Notes: generated from the letters alone by a model not told the origin. A stretch of DNA of 64,000 nucleotides from Prochlorococcus sp. AG-347-O22 (GCA_003278845.1 QCCX01000001.1:62001-126000); one strand, 5' to 3'; shown: positions 53,805 through 64,000, numbered from the stretch's first letter. A program made the numbers and translations.

Positions 53805-54902
53805 CTACTTATTTATTAAGTCACATTGAGCATGATTTAGAAGCAAATGATCAGCAAGTACTAAAGCCACCATAGCATCAACCATAGGAACTGCTCTTGG
53901 TAGAACGCATGGATCGTGCCTCCCTTTTGCTTTCATAAGTACTTCTTTACCTTCAGCATTTACTGTTTTCTGTTCTTTCCCGATGGTTGCTGTAGGTTTA
54001 AAAGCTATCTTCATCTCGATATTTTCACCATTACTTATTCCGCCCTGTATACCTCCTGAATTGTTTGATGTTGTTCTTAACTTACTAATATCATCAGACT
54101 TGATGAATGCATCATTATGTTCGCTTCCTTTTAAATAAGTTCCAGAGAAACCTGAACCTATTTCAAAGCCTTTCGTGGCAGGCAAAGACATCAAAGCCTT
54201 TGCTAAATCAGCTTCTAATTTATCAAAAACTGGCATTCCAAGACCCGAGGGAACATTCCTTACTAGACATTCAATAACACCGCCGCAAGAGTCTCCTTGA
54301 CGCTTTAATTCCTTAATTCTCTCGATCATTTCTGTTGATACCTTTTCATCTGGACATCTAACAATATTAGAATCTATTTGTTTGAGAGAAATCTTCTCTT
54401 TATTTATATCAGAATCAATATCATGTATACGCTTTACCCAAGATAGTATTTCAGTGTTACAGAAGGTTTTTAATAATTGTTTTGCTACAGCACCAGCAGC
54501 TACTCTCCCAATTGTTTCTCTAGCAGAGGCTCTTCCACCGCCAGAACTTGCCTGAATTCCATATTTCAGATGATATGTACCATCTGCATGAGAAGGCCTA
54601 AATACTTGTTCCAAATTATCATAGTCTCCTGGTCTTTGATCCTTGTTTCTTACCAACATCGCTATTGGAGTTCCAAGTGTGAACCCTTCCTTTATCCCAC
54701 TTAATATTTCAATTTTATCTTCTTCATTTCTGGGCGTTGTAATGTCACTTTGGCCAGGCCTTCGCCTATCTAATTCATTTTGTATCAGATTTATATCTAC
54801 TTTTAACTTAGGGGGACATCCATCAAGGATAACTCCTACTGCACCACCATGTGATTCTCCAAAAGTACTAACACGAAAAATTTTTCCAAAACTACTACTC
54901 AT
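53805..54902 (-). CDS. aroC: Chorismate synthase (intact copy)
   Basis: [89 protein letters not shown]. Confidence 0.97.
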   Translation of the reverse strand: MSSSFGKIFRVSTFGESHGGAVGVILDGCPPKLKVDINLIQNELDRRRPGQSDITTPRNEEDKIEILSGIKEGFTLGTPIAMLVRNKDQRPGDYDNLEQVFRPSHADGTYHLKYGIQASSGGGRASARETIGRVAAGAVAKQLLKTFCNTEILSWVKRIHDIDSDINKEKISLKQIDSNIVRCPDEKVSTEMIERIKELKRQGDSCGGVIECLVRNVPSGLGMPVFDKLEADLAKALMSLPATKGFEIGSGFSGTYLKGSEHNDAFIKSDDISKLRTTSNNSGGIQGGISNGENIEMKIAFKPTATIGKEQKTVNAEGKEVLMKAKGRHDPCVLPRAVPMVDAMVALVLADHLLLNHAQCDLINK

Positions 54903-54960
54903 AGAAATATCAAATGTTTTATCTATATATAAACATTATATGAAACCAATTGAAAATTAA

Positions 54961-54989
54961 ACAAAAAAAAGCCCCCAAAAAGGGGGCTT
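54961..54989 (-). terminator. Rho-independent terminator downstream of psbA
   Basis: Minus strand AAGCCCCC-TTTTT-GGGGGCTT followed by T tract. Confidence 0.9.
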
Positions 54990-55010
54990 GTAAATTTAAG
55001 AACTTTAAGC

Positions 55011-56093
55011 TTAACCGATAGCTGGAGCTGAAAGAGCTACTGTTGTAGACTCAGCTGCTGCTAGATCAAGTGGGAAGTTGTGAGCGTTGCGCTCGTGCAT
55101 TACTTCCATACCTAGGTTTGCTCTGTTAAGAACGTCACCCCATGTAGGAACAATCTTACCGTTTGCATCAACAACTGACTGGTTGAAGTTGAAACCGTTA
55201 AGGTTGAATGCCATTGTGCAGATACCCATTGAAGTTAACCATACACAAACAACTGGGAATACAGCTAGGAAGAAGTGAAGACTTCTGCTGTTGTTGAATG
55301 AAGCATATTGGAAGATCAAACGACCGAAGTAGCCATGAGCTGCAACGATGTTATATGTTTCTTCTTCTTGTCCGAACTTGTAACCATAGTTCTGAGATTC
55401 TGTCTCAGTTGTTTCTCTGATTAGAGATGAAGTAACAAGTGAACCATGCATAGCTGAGAATAATGATCCTCCGAACATACCAGCAACACCAGCCATGTGG
55501 AATGGGTGCATAAGAATGTTGTGCTCTGCCTGGAAAACAAACATGAAGTTGAATGTTCCAGAGATACCTAGAGGCATTCCGTCAGAGAATGAACCTTGAC
55601 CGAATGGGTATACAAGAAATACTGCGAAAGCTGCTGAAACTGGTGCAGAATATGCAACACAGATCCAAGGACGCATACCTAAACGGTATGAAAGCTCCCA
55701 CTGTCTTCCCATGTATGCTGAGATACCAATTAGGAAGTGGAAAATTACAAGCTGGTAAGGACCACCGTTGTATAACCACTCATCTACAGTAGCTGCTTCC
55801 CAAATTGGGTAGAAGTGTAGACCAATAGCGTTAGATGAAGGAACAACTGCACCTGAGATGATGTTGTTTCCGTATAGGAATGAACCAGCAACTGGCTCTC
55901 TAATTCCGTCGATGTCTACTGGTGGTGCTGCGATGAATGCAACGATGAAGCAAGCCGCTGCTGTAAGTAGGCATGGAATCATTAAGACGCCGAACCAACC
56001 AACATAAATTCTGTTGTTAGTTGATGTTACCCACTCACAAAACTGTGGCCAACCTTTTAACAGCGAAGAACGCTGCTGCTGAATAGTTGTCAT
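55011..56093 (-). CDS. psbA: Photosystem II D1 protein
   Basis: [67 protein letters not shown]. Confidence 0.99.
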   Translation of the reverse strand: MTTIQQQRSSLLKGWPQFCEWVTSTNNRIYVGWFGVLMIPCLLTAAACFIVAFIAAPPVDIDGIREPVAGSFLYGNNIISGAVVPSSNAIGLHFYPIWEAATVDEWLYNGGPYQLVIFHFLIGISAYMGRQWELSYRLGMRPWICVAYSAPVSAAFAVFLVYPFGQGSFSDGMPLGISGTFNFMFVFQAEHNILMHPFHMAGVAGMFGGSLFSAMHGSLVTSSLIRETTETESQNYGYKFGQEEETYNIVAAHGYFGRLIFQYASFNNSRSLHFFLAVFPVVCVWLTSMGICTMAFNLNGFNFNQSVVDANGKIVPTWGDVLNRANLGMEVMHERNAHNFPLDLAAAESTTVALSAPAIG

Positions 56094-56282
56094 GAGTTCG
56101 TAAAGTATGTCTCTAAAGTGAGACGTGTAAATAAAAACGGAAAATAAATCCCGCTTCGAAGATTTTAGACCAAAATCGCTAAAAATGTGTAAATTATTTT
56201 TCTGTAGGTAAAGTTATTTTTGCGAAATACTAAGAAAAGAGACTTTGTGTCTTAATATTTTCTTTGTAATTGGTGATTAAAC

Positions 56283-56411
56283 TTGGTAATAATCGAATGG
56301 CTTCTTAACGGAAAAAGATCGAAAGAGGTAGTTTCCTTAAAAGAGGCTAGGTTTAGAAGACTGCAATTAGAGGGTTTTGGAGCTGTTATCTATTGGAGCG
56401 AAAGAATTTAG
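56283..56411 (+). CDS. Candidate small protein, 42 aa
   Basis: TTG start, manual translation MVIIEWLLNGKRSKEVVSLKEARFRRLQLEGFGAVIYWSERI*; below ORF-track cutoff, in the gap between psbA and the aspartoacylase gene. Confidence 0.6.
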   Translation: MVIIEWLLNGKRSKEVVSLKEARFRRLQLEGFGAVIYWSERI

Positions 56412-56528
56412 GTTTTTAAGGTTTAAGAGTTAGTAAAAAACATTAAAGTATTGAACATTAAATAAACTTATCTATTAAATAAAAAATCCTTATTAATTTT
56501 CAATGATTTATTGTTCCGGTTTCTTAAT

Positions 56529-57434
56529 TTAAAGACTTTCAAAATCTTGAACCCATTGTTTTTTGGAACAAATAACTTCTTTTTTTGTGTAACTCATGGC
56601 AATATTTTTTTCCTTATAAGCAACTTCTCCAATAAAAACAGGCCAAATCAATTGGTCTCCGTCATATTTGTGAACTATTCCTTGGCTATCAAGAAATAAT
56701 GGATCTCCTTTTTTAATCATTTTCCAATCTTGATTTATTCTCTCAGGATGAATTAGGCCATCAATATCTCCTTTTTTATCTCTTGGATAATCTATGCTTC
56801 CTTGATGAACATAAACAACCAATTCCTTTGGGAGTTCTATAAGGTTATTTTTTAATTTATCTATCTCTTCCCTTAGGGAGCTAATTATTAGAGAGAATCT
56901 ATCTATGATTTTTGGATCATAAAAATTTTGTGCTACAGCTCCTATTTCAATAACTAGACCACATGGCCAAGCTTCTACAAGAAAGCCTGTTTGAGCTTTA
57001 TCTTTTTCGTGCAAATAAATAGGCAATCCAAATTTGTTCTGCAGTAACGCAGCTAAACAAAAATCTTTGAATCTCCTCCCATACAAAACAATACTAGTTC
57101 CCATATTTGCAGTAGTAGTATGCAAATCGATTACAATTTGACAGGGTTTAGATCCGTCAACTCCAAATTCATCTAACAAAAAATTGGCTCTATTTGTTTC
57201 ATAAAAGCTATTCTTTTGTTGATCACAATTCTCACTTTCTTTAAAAGATCTATTTAAATCTACATCTATATATCTGCACCCTTTTTCATAGGCAACAGGA
57301 TTACCTATGATGAATTCATACTCAATACCATGTTTTAAACTATTTTCCTCTCTATTAAATTGTTTAACCGCCCAAACAGGATTAATTTCATTCCCATGAG
57401 TGCCTGAAACGATAAGTATTCTTTGAACAGTCAT
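56529..57434 (-). CDS. Aspartoacylase-like (AstE/AspA family) zinc hydrolase
   Basis: ILIVSGTHGNEINPVW, DVDLNRSF, VIDLHTTTANMGTSIVLYG, GLVIEIGAVAQ. Confidence 0.9.
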   Translation of the reverse strand: MTVQRILIVSGTHGNEINPVWAVKQFNREENSLKHGIEYEFIIGNPVAYEKGCRYIDVDLNRSFKESENCDQQKNSFYETNRANFLLDEFGVDGSKPCQIVIDLHTTTANMGTSIVLYGRRFKDFCLAALLQNKFGLPIYLHEKDKAQTGFLVEAWPCGLVIEIGAVAQNFYDPKIIDRFSLIISSLREEIDKLKNNLIELPKELVVYVHQGSIDYPRDKKGDIDGLIHPERINQDWKMIKKGDPLFLDSQGIVHKYDGDQLIWPVFIGEVAYKEKNIAMSYTKKEVICSKKQWVQDFESL

Positions 57435-57454
57435 TTTTTTTAAAATAAAATTTT

Positions 57455-58399
57455 ATGCAAAATAGACACCTTATTAAGGCCTCCAAAAAATTCTGGTTTT
57501 GGTTTTGGACTCAACTAATGAATGGCTTTGCACCATCAGATTTACATGGTAATTATATAAGGCCCAAAGGTATAACAATTGATAGTGAATACGATATTAA
57601 TAATGAGCATGGGCAAATTTATTTGTTAGTAGGCAATTCTTGTCCATGGTGTCAAAGAACTTTACTCGTCCACGAAATAAAACATTTATCAAAAAAAGTT
57701 AAGGTTATTTTTTTAAAAGCAGATGTTGAGCATGGCGAATGGATCTTCAATACAAGTATTAAAGGATATATAAGACTTTCAGACCTTTACAAAAATGCTA
57801 ATGAAAAGATTATTTTTAGAGCGACATTACCTCTTTTAATTAGTTTTGTAAAAGATGAAGTAAATATTTTGTCTAATGAAAGTTCACAGATTATAAGGCT
57901 GCTCAATTCAATAAAAAATGAATCGAAATATAAGACATTAAGCATTAAAAATTGTAATCAAAAATTTTTAGATTTAATTAATAACAGCATTAATGATGGC
58001 GTATATAAATGTGGTTTCGCCAGAAACCAGTCAGCTTACGAAAAAGCAAGTCAAAATCTTTTCACGGCTATAAATGAAGTTGAAAATTTACTAGAGAAAA
58101 ACAAAGGGGACTGGATATTTGGAGAAGAGTTAACCTATGCAGATATTTACCTTTTTCCAACTCTTATAAGATGGGAATTGATTTATAGCAAACTTTTCAA
58201 ATGTACTGAACAAGAACTTTCAAGTTTCGAAAAGATTATTGAATGGAGATTGAAATTCTTTAACTTATCTAACGTAAATAGGACATGCTTCGACGATGAA
58301 TGGAAAAAAGATTACTACAAAGCATTATTCCCTTTAAACCCAAATCAAATAATCCCAGTTTTACCATCGTTAGAGGAAATAATGAGATTAAAGTCCTAA
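57455..58399 (+). CDS. Glutathione S-transferase family protein (CPWC-type)
   Basis: LLVGNSCPWCQRTLLVHEIKHL; C-terminal GDWIFGEELTYADIYLFPTLIRW. Confidence 0.85.
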   Translation: MQNRHLIKASKKFWFWFWTQLMNGFAPSDLHGNYIRPKGITIDSEYDINNEHGQIYLLVGNSCPWCQRTLLVHEIKHLSKKVKVIFLKADVEHGEWIFNTSIKGYIRLSDLYKNANEKIIFRATLPLLISFVKDEVNILSNESSQIIRLLNSIKNESKYKTLSIKNCNQKFLDLINNSINDGVYKCGFARNQSAYEKASQNLFTAINEVENLLEKNKGDWIFGEELTYADIYLFPTLIRWELIYSKLFKCTEQELSSFEKIIEWRLKFFNLSNVNRTCFDDEWKKDYYKALFPLNPNQIIPVLPSLEEIMRLKS

Positions 58400-58526
58400 A
58401 AAATACATAAATTAATTTAGAAAAAAAAATGATGTTGTAATGAACACTTATTTAGTTCACAGATAATGCAATTTCATTAGAAATTAACTATGTTATGTAT
58501 GTCTACTAAAGTACGAAAAGCTTAAA

Positions 58527-58745
58527 ATGAAATCCATTGACGAACACATCCAAAAAGATCAATCGGAAATCGAATCTGCAAAAGCAGAGGGCAATCTTCC
58601 CAAGGTCAGACATTTAACTGAAGAGCTAAAAGAACTCGAAGAATATAAGGATCATCATCCAGATGATAAACATGACCCTAATGCTCTGGAACTATTCTGC
58701 GATGCCAATCCGGATGAACCGGAATGTCTTGTTTATGATGATTGA
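58527..58745 (+). CDS. CP12-like Calvin cycle regulator
   Basis: C-terminal DPNALELFCDANPDEPECLVYDD CP12 motif. Confidence 0.9.
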   Translation: MKSIDEHIQKDQSEIESAKAEGNLPKVRHLTEELKELEEYKDHHPDDKHDPNALELFCDANPDEPECLVYDD

Positions 58746-58776
58746 TTTTTCTTTTGATCGATAATGCACAATAAAA

Positions 58777-58800
58777 AAGGGCTTCAAGAGTCCTTTTTTT
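58777..58800 (+). terminator. Rho-independent terminator downstream of the cp12 gene
   Basis: AAGGGCTT-CAA-GAGTCCTT followed by T tract. Confidence 0.75.
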
Positions 58801-58814
58801 ATTTGTTAAATTCT

Positions 58815-58997
58815 TTAGTAATCTCTATTAAAGTCAGATGGGCTCCCTGTAAGAGAACAAACAACCGACTCCTCATTTTTCATTTCCTTGACTTCTACAA
58901 TTGGTCTTCCCATTTTCTTCAAAACCTCGATATCTTGAATCGTTTGACATCTAGCTATTATGTTTCCTTGTTGATCAAAGCAAGTATAGAAATTCAT
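58815..58997 (-). CDS. Conserved hypothetical small protein
   Basis: 60-aa ORF MNFYTCFDQQGNIIARCQTIQDIEVLKKMGRPIVEVKEMKNEE...; coding-like composition. Confidence 0.6.
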   Translation of the reverse strand: MNFYTCFDQQGNIIARCQTIQDIEVLKKMGRPIVEVKEMKNEESVVCSLTGSPSDFNRDY

Positions 58998-59081
58998 ATT
59001 GTTTTAAAGGCGTATCTTATTTATGACTAATTTTCATTATTAAATCAAGTGTATTTTTTTACAAAAAAATTTTAATTTAAG

Positions 59082-60065
59082 TTAGAACCTCTTCCATACT
59101 TCAGATAGCAGTGAAGATAAACCTTTTTTTAAAGATGAAGAAATAACTAAGACTTTCTTTTTAGATAAATCTTCTAACTTTTTTGTAATTATTTTCAAAT
59201 AATCATCATCTACCAGCTCCATTTTATTCAATACTATTATCCTCTCTTTATCTAAAAGACCTTTCCCATATTTTTTTAATTCCTGCTCAATAATCTCAAA
59301 ATCATGTAAAGGATTTTCTGCAATTGCATCAATTAAGTGAATAAGTATCTTCGTTCTTTGGATGTGCCTTAAAAAATCATGCCCTAAACCCACTCCATCA
59401 GCAGCACCTGATATTAATCCAGGAATATCCGCAAAAAGGCAACCATTCCCATCAATTTTTCTTACTACACCTAAGTTAGGTATTAGTGTCGTGAAAGGAT
59501 AATTTGCAATTTTTGGACGGGCAGATGATACAACGGAAATCAAAGTACTTTTACCAGCATTTGGAAGGCCTATAATCCCAACCTCTGCAAGAAGTTTTAG
59601 TTCTAATTGAACCTCCCATATCTCACCATCTTTTCCTTCAGTGAATGATTCTGGGGCTCTATTTTGATTACTTAAGTAGTAAGCATTACCATGTCCGCCT
59701 CTTCCTCCAATGGCAATAGTTAAACTCTGTTTATCTTTAGTTAAGTCTCCTAAAATGATTCCGGTTTTAATATCCCTTATTTCTGTACCGCATGGAACTT
59801 TAAGGATTCTATCCTCACCTGAAGCTCCTGATCTCTTATTAGGACCTCCTTTGCATCCATCTTCAGCAATTATTTCTCGTTTGAATTTGAAATCTAATAA
59901 TGTTTGAAGATTATTATCAGCCATCAAAATAACAGAACCCCCTCTGCCACCATTCCCCCCGGAAGGTCCTCCAGCAGGAACGAATTTTTCTCTTCTAAAT
60001 GAGACTATTCCATTGCCACCTTTTCCAGCTTTAAGAATAATGTTTGCCTGATCAATAAATTGCAC
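59082..60065 (-). CDS. obgE: Obg GTPase
   Basis: [85 protein letters not shown]. Confidence 0.97.
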   Translation of the reverse strand: MQFIDQANIILKAGKGGNGIVSFRREKFVPAGGPSGGNGGRGGSVILMADNNLQTLLDFKFKREIIAEDGCKGGPNKRSGASGEDRILKVPCGTEIRDIKTGIILGDLTKDKQSLTIAIGGRGGHGNAYYLSNQNRAPESFTEGKDGEIWEVQLELKLLAEVGIIGLPNAGKSTLISVVSSARPKIANYPFTTLIPNLGVVRKIDGNGCLFADIPGLISGAADGVGLGHDFLRHIQRTKILIHLIDAIAENPLHDFEIIEQELKKYGKGLLDKERIIVLNKMELVDDDYLKIITKKLEDLSKKKVLVISSSLKKGLSSLLSEVWKRF

Positions 60066-60106
60066 TTAATTACGCTTATTAAATTGTTTTCTAAGTTTTT
60101 TAAATT

Positions 60107-62536
60107 TTATTTTATCCACGCAATACTGCAACCAGGTCCACCCTCGTTGTTGGCTGCATCTTCAATCTTATCAACATAATTTAAACCTGATAACCAATTT
60201 CTTAGTCCTTTTTTTAATTTCCCTGTGCCAATTCCATGAACAATCCATAGCGGTCCATGAAATTTTCTAATTTTCTCTTCAATAATTATTTCGGCTTCAT
60301 GAACTCTTAGCCCTCTTACATCAATTGTATTTTTACTCGTTCTAATTTTAGAAAAAGAAAAATCTTCCCTTGTAGACTTGATCTCAATTTTTGACCTTTT
60401 GAAATTAGGCTTTTCTCCATTAATACCTTCAAAGTCATTTAAAGATAATGTGCTTCTAAATGAACCACATTTTACTTCGTAAAAACCACCTTTTTTATCT
60501 AAATCTACAATTTGTCCTGTACTATTTAGACTTTTAATTTTTACAAAATCCCCTACCTGAGGATTCCATGATATTGACTTTTCAAATTTTTTTTGGGTTA
60601 AATGTTCCGTCTCAATTTCCTTTAATCTTTTTCCAATAATTCTCGTATCTTCTCCATTAACATTTTTCTCTCTTAATTTTTTAATCAAATCTATTACCTC
60701 TTTTTTAGCGGATACAATATGTTTTGATAATTTAGACCTTTCAATTTCCTGTATTTTTTCAGCATTAATTTTTTGATATTCATAATTTCTCTTCAGTTCA
60801 TCATGTAATATTTCAGTCCTTGCGATCAGTTCTGCAGCCGCTTCTGCAGAATTTTGTTGTTTAATCTTCTCTTCCTCAAGTCCTTTAATAATACTATTAA
60901 TATTATCAACTTCTTTTGGCTTTAGATAATTTGCAGCTTCATTGAGTATGCTTTCGTCGAGACCAATTCTCTTTGAAATTGACAAAGCATTACTTCTCCC
61001 AGGAATGCCCCAGTTGAGTATATATTTTGGCTTTAAAGAATCCTCATCAAAGGCAACTGATACGTTTTCAAATCTTGAGTCACTATATTTTAAAGACTTA
61101 ATATCTCCATAATGTGTAGTTGCCAAAGTGATATCAGATTTATTTGCAAATTCTTTTAATAAAGCCATCGCAAGAGCACTTCCTTCAAGAGGATCTGTAC
61201 CAGATCCAATCTCATCTAACAAAACAACAGATAATCCTTTCTTATTATCAAGTGAATCCAATATCTCTTTTATGCGGGATATATGTCCACTGAAGGTAGA
61301 TAAATTGTCTTCTAATGATTGATTATCTCCTATATCCACATATATATTTGGACAAAAAGGGATAATAGGGTTATCAGTTGAGGGTATCAATAATCCTGCT
61401 CTAGCCATAAGTAAAGACAAACCCAACCCTTTTAAAGCTGCCGTTTTACCTCCAGTATTTGGACCTGTAATAGCTACAACCTTAATATTTCTATTTATAT
61501 GAAAATCGACAGCCACTGGGGGAGGGGCTCCTTTTTTCTTATGTTCCCAAATCAATAACGGATGAGAAAAACCAATTAAAGAAATAATAGGATTTTTATC
61601 AAAGGTAGGAGTTTTACCTCCAATCCATTTCGAATATCTTGAACGAGTTAGAGCATTTTCTAATCTCAATAAAATGGATGCCATTTCAATAAGACTTTCT
61701 GAATTATCACTAACAACTTGGGACCATTTCTTAAGTAATTTAAATTCTTCTGCTGTGATCCTAGCCTCTAAAGAAGCAATCTTATTACCTTTAATAACTA
61801 CACTTTCAGGCTCAAAATATACTGTATTTCCTGAGGATGAAGAGTCATGAATTATGCCTTTAAATTTATCTACATAATTAACTTTGACTGCTAAAACAGG
61901 CCTACCGTATCGATCTCCAATAGTAGTATCTTGCAAATAAGCTAAATTCTTTTGAATAAATTTCTCAACTAATATTTTTCTTTCAAGTTTCTTAGATAAA
62001 AATTCTTTTCTAAAAATAGATAGTTCATTACTTGCATTGTCTGAAATCCTTCCATTAGATTCAATGCCTTTTTTAAAAATCGTTTCGATATTCTGATGGT
62101 CAATTAAATTTTTTGTAAATGATGAAATATAAGGCCTTTCTTCAAAATCTAATAAGATTTTTTTTAAATTTCTTGCTGCAGCAATTGTTTTTGCTATTTC
62201 TAACAATTCAGAAGATGAAATTACACCTCCCTTGGAACAAATTTCAATATTTCTACTAATATCAAAAACACCAGAAAAACTAATTGATTTATCTAAATTA
62301 TTTTCTAGATCATTTATTTCAACAGTTTCATTCAACAGTCTTTTAGAGGCTTCGTATTCTGAAGGAATAGCAAAACTTAAAATTGCTCGTTTACCCATTT
62401 CCGTTGAGGCGAATGAAGATAAATGCGTTTTTAATGAATCCCACTCTAAAAGGCTTATAGATTCTTCTTCTAAGGTGTTATCTGAATATGATTTTTTAGA
62501 ATAACTTTTCTCTTGCATACAAAAAAAAAGAATCAA
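60107..62536 (-). CDS. mutS2: MutS2-like endonuclease
   Basis: AITGPNTGGKTAALKGLGLSLLMARAG, LLDEIGSGTDPLEGSALAMALL, C-terminal Smr domain IDVRGLRVHEAEIIIE...IVHGIGTGKLKKGLRNWL; start may be 62518. Confidence 0.96.
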   Translation of the reverse strand: MILFFCMQEKSYSKKSYSDNTLEEESISLLEWDSLKTHLSSFASTEMGKRAILSFAIPSEYEASKRLLNETVEINDLENNLDKSISFSGVFDISRNIEICSKGGVISSSELLEIAKTIAAARNLKKILLDFEERPYISSFTKNLIDHQNIETIFKKGIESNGRISDNASNELSIFRKEFLSKKLERKILVEKFIQKNLAYLQDTTIGDRYGRPVLAVKVNYVDKFKGIIHDSSSSGNTVYFEPESVVIKGNKIASLEARITAEEFKLLKKWSQVVSDNSESLIEMASILLRLENALTRSRYSKWIGGKTPTFDKNPIISLIGFSHPLLIWEHKKKGAPPPVAVDFHINRNIKVVAITGPNTGGKTAALKGLGLSLLMARAGLLIPSTDNPIIPFCPNIYVDIGDNQSLEDNLSTFSGHISRIKEILDSLDNKKGLSVVLLDEIGSGTDPLEGSALAMALLKEFANKSDITLATTHYGDIKSLKYSDSRFENVSVAFDEDSLKPKYILNWGIPGRSNALSISKRIGLDESILNEAANYLKPKEVDNINSIIKGLEEEKIKQQNSAEAAAELIARTEILHDELKRNYEYQKINAEKIQEIERSKLSKHIVSAKKEVIDLIKKLREKNVNGEDTRIIGKRLKEIETEHLTQKKFEKSISWNPQVGDFVKIKSLNSTGQIVDLDKKGGFYEVKCGSFRSTLSLNDFEGINGEKPNFKRSKIEIKSTREDFSFSKIRTSKNTIDVRGLRVHEAEIIIEEKIRKFHGPLWIVHGIGTGKLKKGLRNWLSGLNYVDKIEDAANNEGGPGCSIAWIK

Positions 62537-62919
62537 ACATTCGATTGAATCCCTTCAGGAGGAACATAAAGCATCTCGAGCCAGTTTCCTTCAGTATCCT
62601 TCATGTAAAAAGATGCTGTTCCATCTCTATGTTCATGTAAAGGACCAACTTTTACACCAGAATTCTTTAAATCATTTTGAATATTTTCAACTTCTTTTTT
62701 ATTTTCAAAATGAAAAGCAAAGTGTGGTCCAGCAGCTTTGTAGCTAGGGCCTAACAACGCAAGTCCATCTTTCCCTTTACCAGCTTCTAAATATGACCAA
62801 TCTTTATCGTCCCAAACTAAATTCATACCAAGCTTAATATAAAAAGATTTGGCCCTTTCGAGATTCTCTACTCTTAGTGCGATGTGACCAATCCTATTTA
62901 CTTCTTGTGATAACTTCAA
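62533..62919 (-). CDS. VOC/glyoxalase family protein
   Basis: IGHIALRVENLERAKSFYIKLGMNLVW...GPHFAFHFENKKEVE...FYMKDTEGNWLEML. Confidence 0.88.
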   Translation of the reverse strand: MKLSQEVNRIGHIALRVENLERAKSFYIKLGMNLVWDDKDWSYLEAGKGKDGLALLGPSYKAAGPHFAFHFENKKEVENIQNDLKNSGVKVGPLHEHRDGTASFYMKDTEGNWLEMLYVPPEGIQSNV

Positions 62920-62981
62920 AACAAAGTATTTAATTTATTATTAATCTAAGAATAAACCAAATTTTTGTTAATAATGAGTTT

Positions 62982-63983
62982 TTAATTATCCCGCAACCAT
63001 TTAGATGCATCGCAAGCATGATAAGTGAGTATCAGTTTTGCTCCTGCTCTTTTGAAACTAAGTAACGTTTCTAAAACAATATCTTTTTCATTAATCCAGT
63101 TTTTCATAGCAGCAGACTTTACCATGGAGTACTCCCCACTAACGTTGTATGCAGCTATGGGCTTATTTGAAAATGTGCTTAGTCTATAAACAATATCCAA
63201 ATATGAAATTCCTGGTTTTACCATCAAAATATCAGCTCCTTCATACTGATCCAATGCAGATTCAATTAAAGCCTCTTTTGAATTGGCAGGGTCCATTTGA
63301 TATGTAGACTTATTATCTGGAATTATTTTCTTACTATTTTCTCTAGGAGCCGAATCTAAAGCAGTTCTAAATGGACCATAATAAGCAGATGAATATTTAG
63401 CTGTATAACTAATAATTCCTACATCACTAAATCCTTCACTATCAAGAGCAGTCCTAATTGCTCCAACTCTCCCATCCATCATGTCACTAGGGCCAATAAA
63501 ATCAGCTCCAGCTCTTGCTTGTGTTAAAGCTTGTTTTTTTAAAATTTCGATTGTTTCGTCGTTCAATATCTTTCCAGTTTCATCAACTAATCCGTCATGA
63601 CCATCACAAGAATATGGGTCCAAGGCAACATCTGTCATTATTGCCATTTCAGGAATCTCTTTTTTTAATATTCGAATAGCTTTAGGTATTAAACCGTCTT
63701 CATTAAAACACTCTGCTCCATCTTCAGTCTTTAAGCTATCGTTGATTTTTGGGAAAAGAACCACACACCTTATTCCCAATTCCCATGCCCTAGTAACCTC
63801 CTTTATTAAGCCATTAATATCCCATCTATAAGTTCCGGGCATTGCTGAAATTTCCTCTTTAAAATCTTTTTCATGAATAAATAATGGATATATAAAGTCA
63901 GCTGCCGTTAGATAGTTCTCTCTAACCATTTCTCTAATTGCTTCAGTTCTTCTTAATCTTCTAGGACGAATAATCGAATTCAT
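62982..63983 (-). CDS. hemB: Delta-aminolevulinic acid dehydratase (porphobilinogen synthase)
   Basis: RPRRLRRTEAIREMVRE, FPLFIHE-like YPLFIHEK, MTDVALDPYSCDGHDGLVD, GADFIGPSDMMDGRVGAIR, MVKPGISYLDIV. Confidence 0.97.
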   Translation of the reverse strand: MNSIIRPRRLRRTEAIREMVRENYLTAADFIYPLFIHEKDFKEEISAMPGTYRWDINGLIKEVTRAWELGIRCVVLFPKINDSLKTEDGAECFNEDGLIPKAIRILKKEIPEMAIMTDVALDPYSCDGHDGLVDETGKILNDETIEILKKQALTQARAGADFIGPSDMMDGRVGAIRTALDSEGFSDVGIISYTAKYSSAYYGPFRTALDSAPRENSKKIIPDNKSTYQMDPANSKEALIESALDQYEGADILMVKPGISYLDIVYRLSTFSNKPIAAYNVSGEYSMVKSAAMKNWINEKDIVLETLLSFKRAGAKLILTYHACDASKWLRDN

Positions 63984-64000
63984 TTGAATATTATTTAAAT

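Larger units (their letters stand above)
52640..53958. repeat. Right unit of the 1319-bp direct tandem duplication
   Basis: Copy of 51321-52639; TTTACT recurs at 51321, 52640 and 53959. Confidence 0.97.

Noticed and set aside
51321-53958. Duplication interpreted as a mobile element or integron-like insertion
   Set aside because: No transposase, terminal inverted repeats or target-site duplication; all sequence is local ftsH-eda-aroC sequence with a microhomology junction.
55553-55792. ORFs inside psbA in other frames (55087, 55553, 55582)
   Set aside because: They overlap the highly conserved psbA CDS; products of its codon composition, no independent support.
1-64000. CRISPR array, prophage, toxin-antitoxin or defence island
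   Set aside because: No regularly spaced repeats, integrase, cas, phage structural or restriction genes seen; the content is core metabolism.

Overview
The window is a contiguous, AT-rich chromosomal segment of a marine picocyanobacterium. Gene content and order, plus PsbI/K/N/H/A/O, NtcA, CP12 and many cyanobacterial DUFs, indicate a high-light-type Prochlorococcus; this assignment is inferred from protein recognition, with no database search. It is mostly core genome: hisB, rdgB, pyrE, tgt, cobS, purH, ispH, amt1, murJ, glyA, cinA, leuCD, pth, ntcA, dcd, thyX, glmM, trmB, ileS, crtR-like, gatC, pyrB, coaBC, psbO, sat, ftsH, eda, aroC, psbA, cp12, obg, mutS2, hemB, three tRNAs and several very short photosystem genes missing from the ORF track. 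I saw no phage, transposon, CRISPR or rRNA. The strongest anomaly is a direct tandem duplication of 1319 bp (51321-52639 and 52640-53958), apparently identical between copies. It carries the 3' part of ftsH, all of eda and the 3' end of aroC, and it has a 6-bp TTTACT microhomology at the junction. It leaves ftsH and aroC intact but doubles eda. Other points worth a second look: two nearby genes (crtR-like and 3-methyladenine glycosylase) whose conserved N-termini have no ATG/GTG/TTG start and have an in-frame stop after the nearest upstream ATG; a structured leader candidate before the DUF3155 gene; an untracked 42-codon ORF upstream of psbA; a CobO-like protein with a degenerate P-loop; and NtcA-box plus -10 architectures upstream of amt1 and ntcA.
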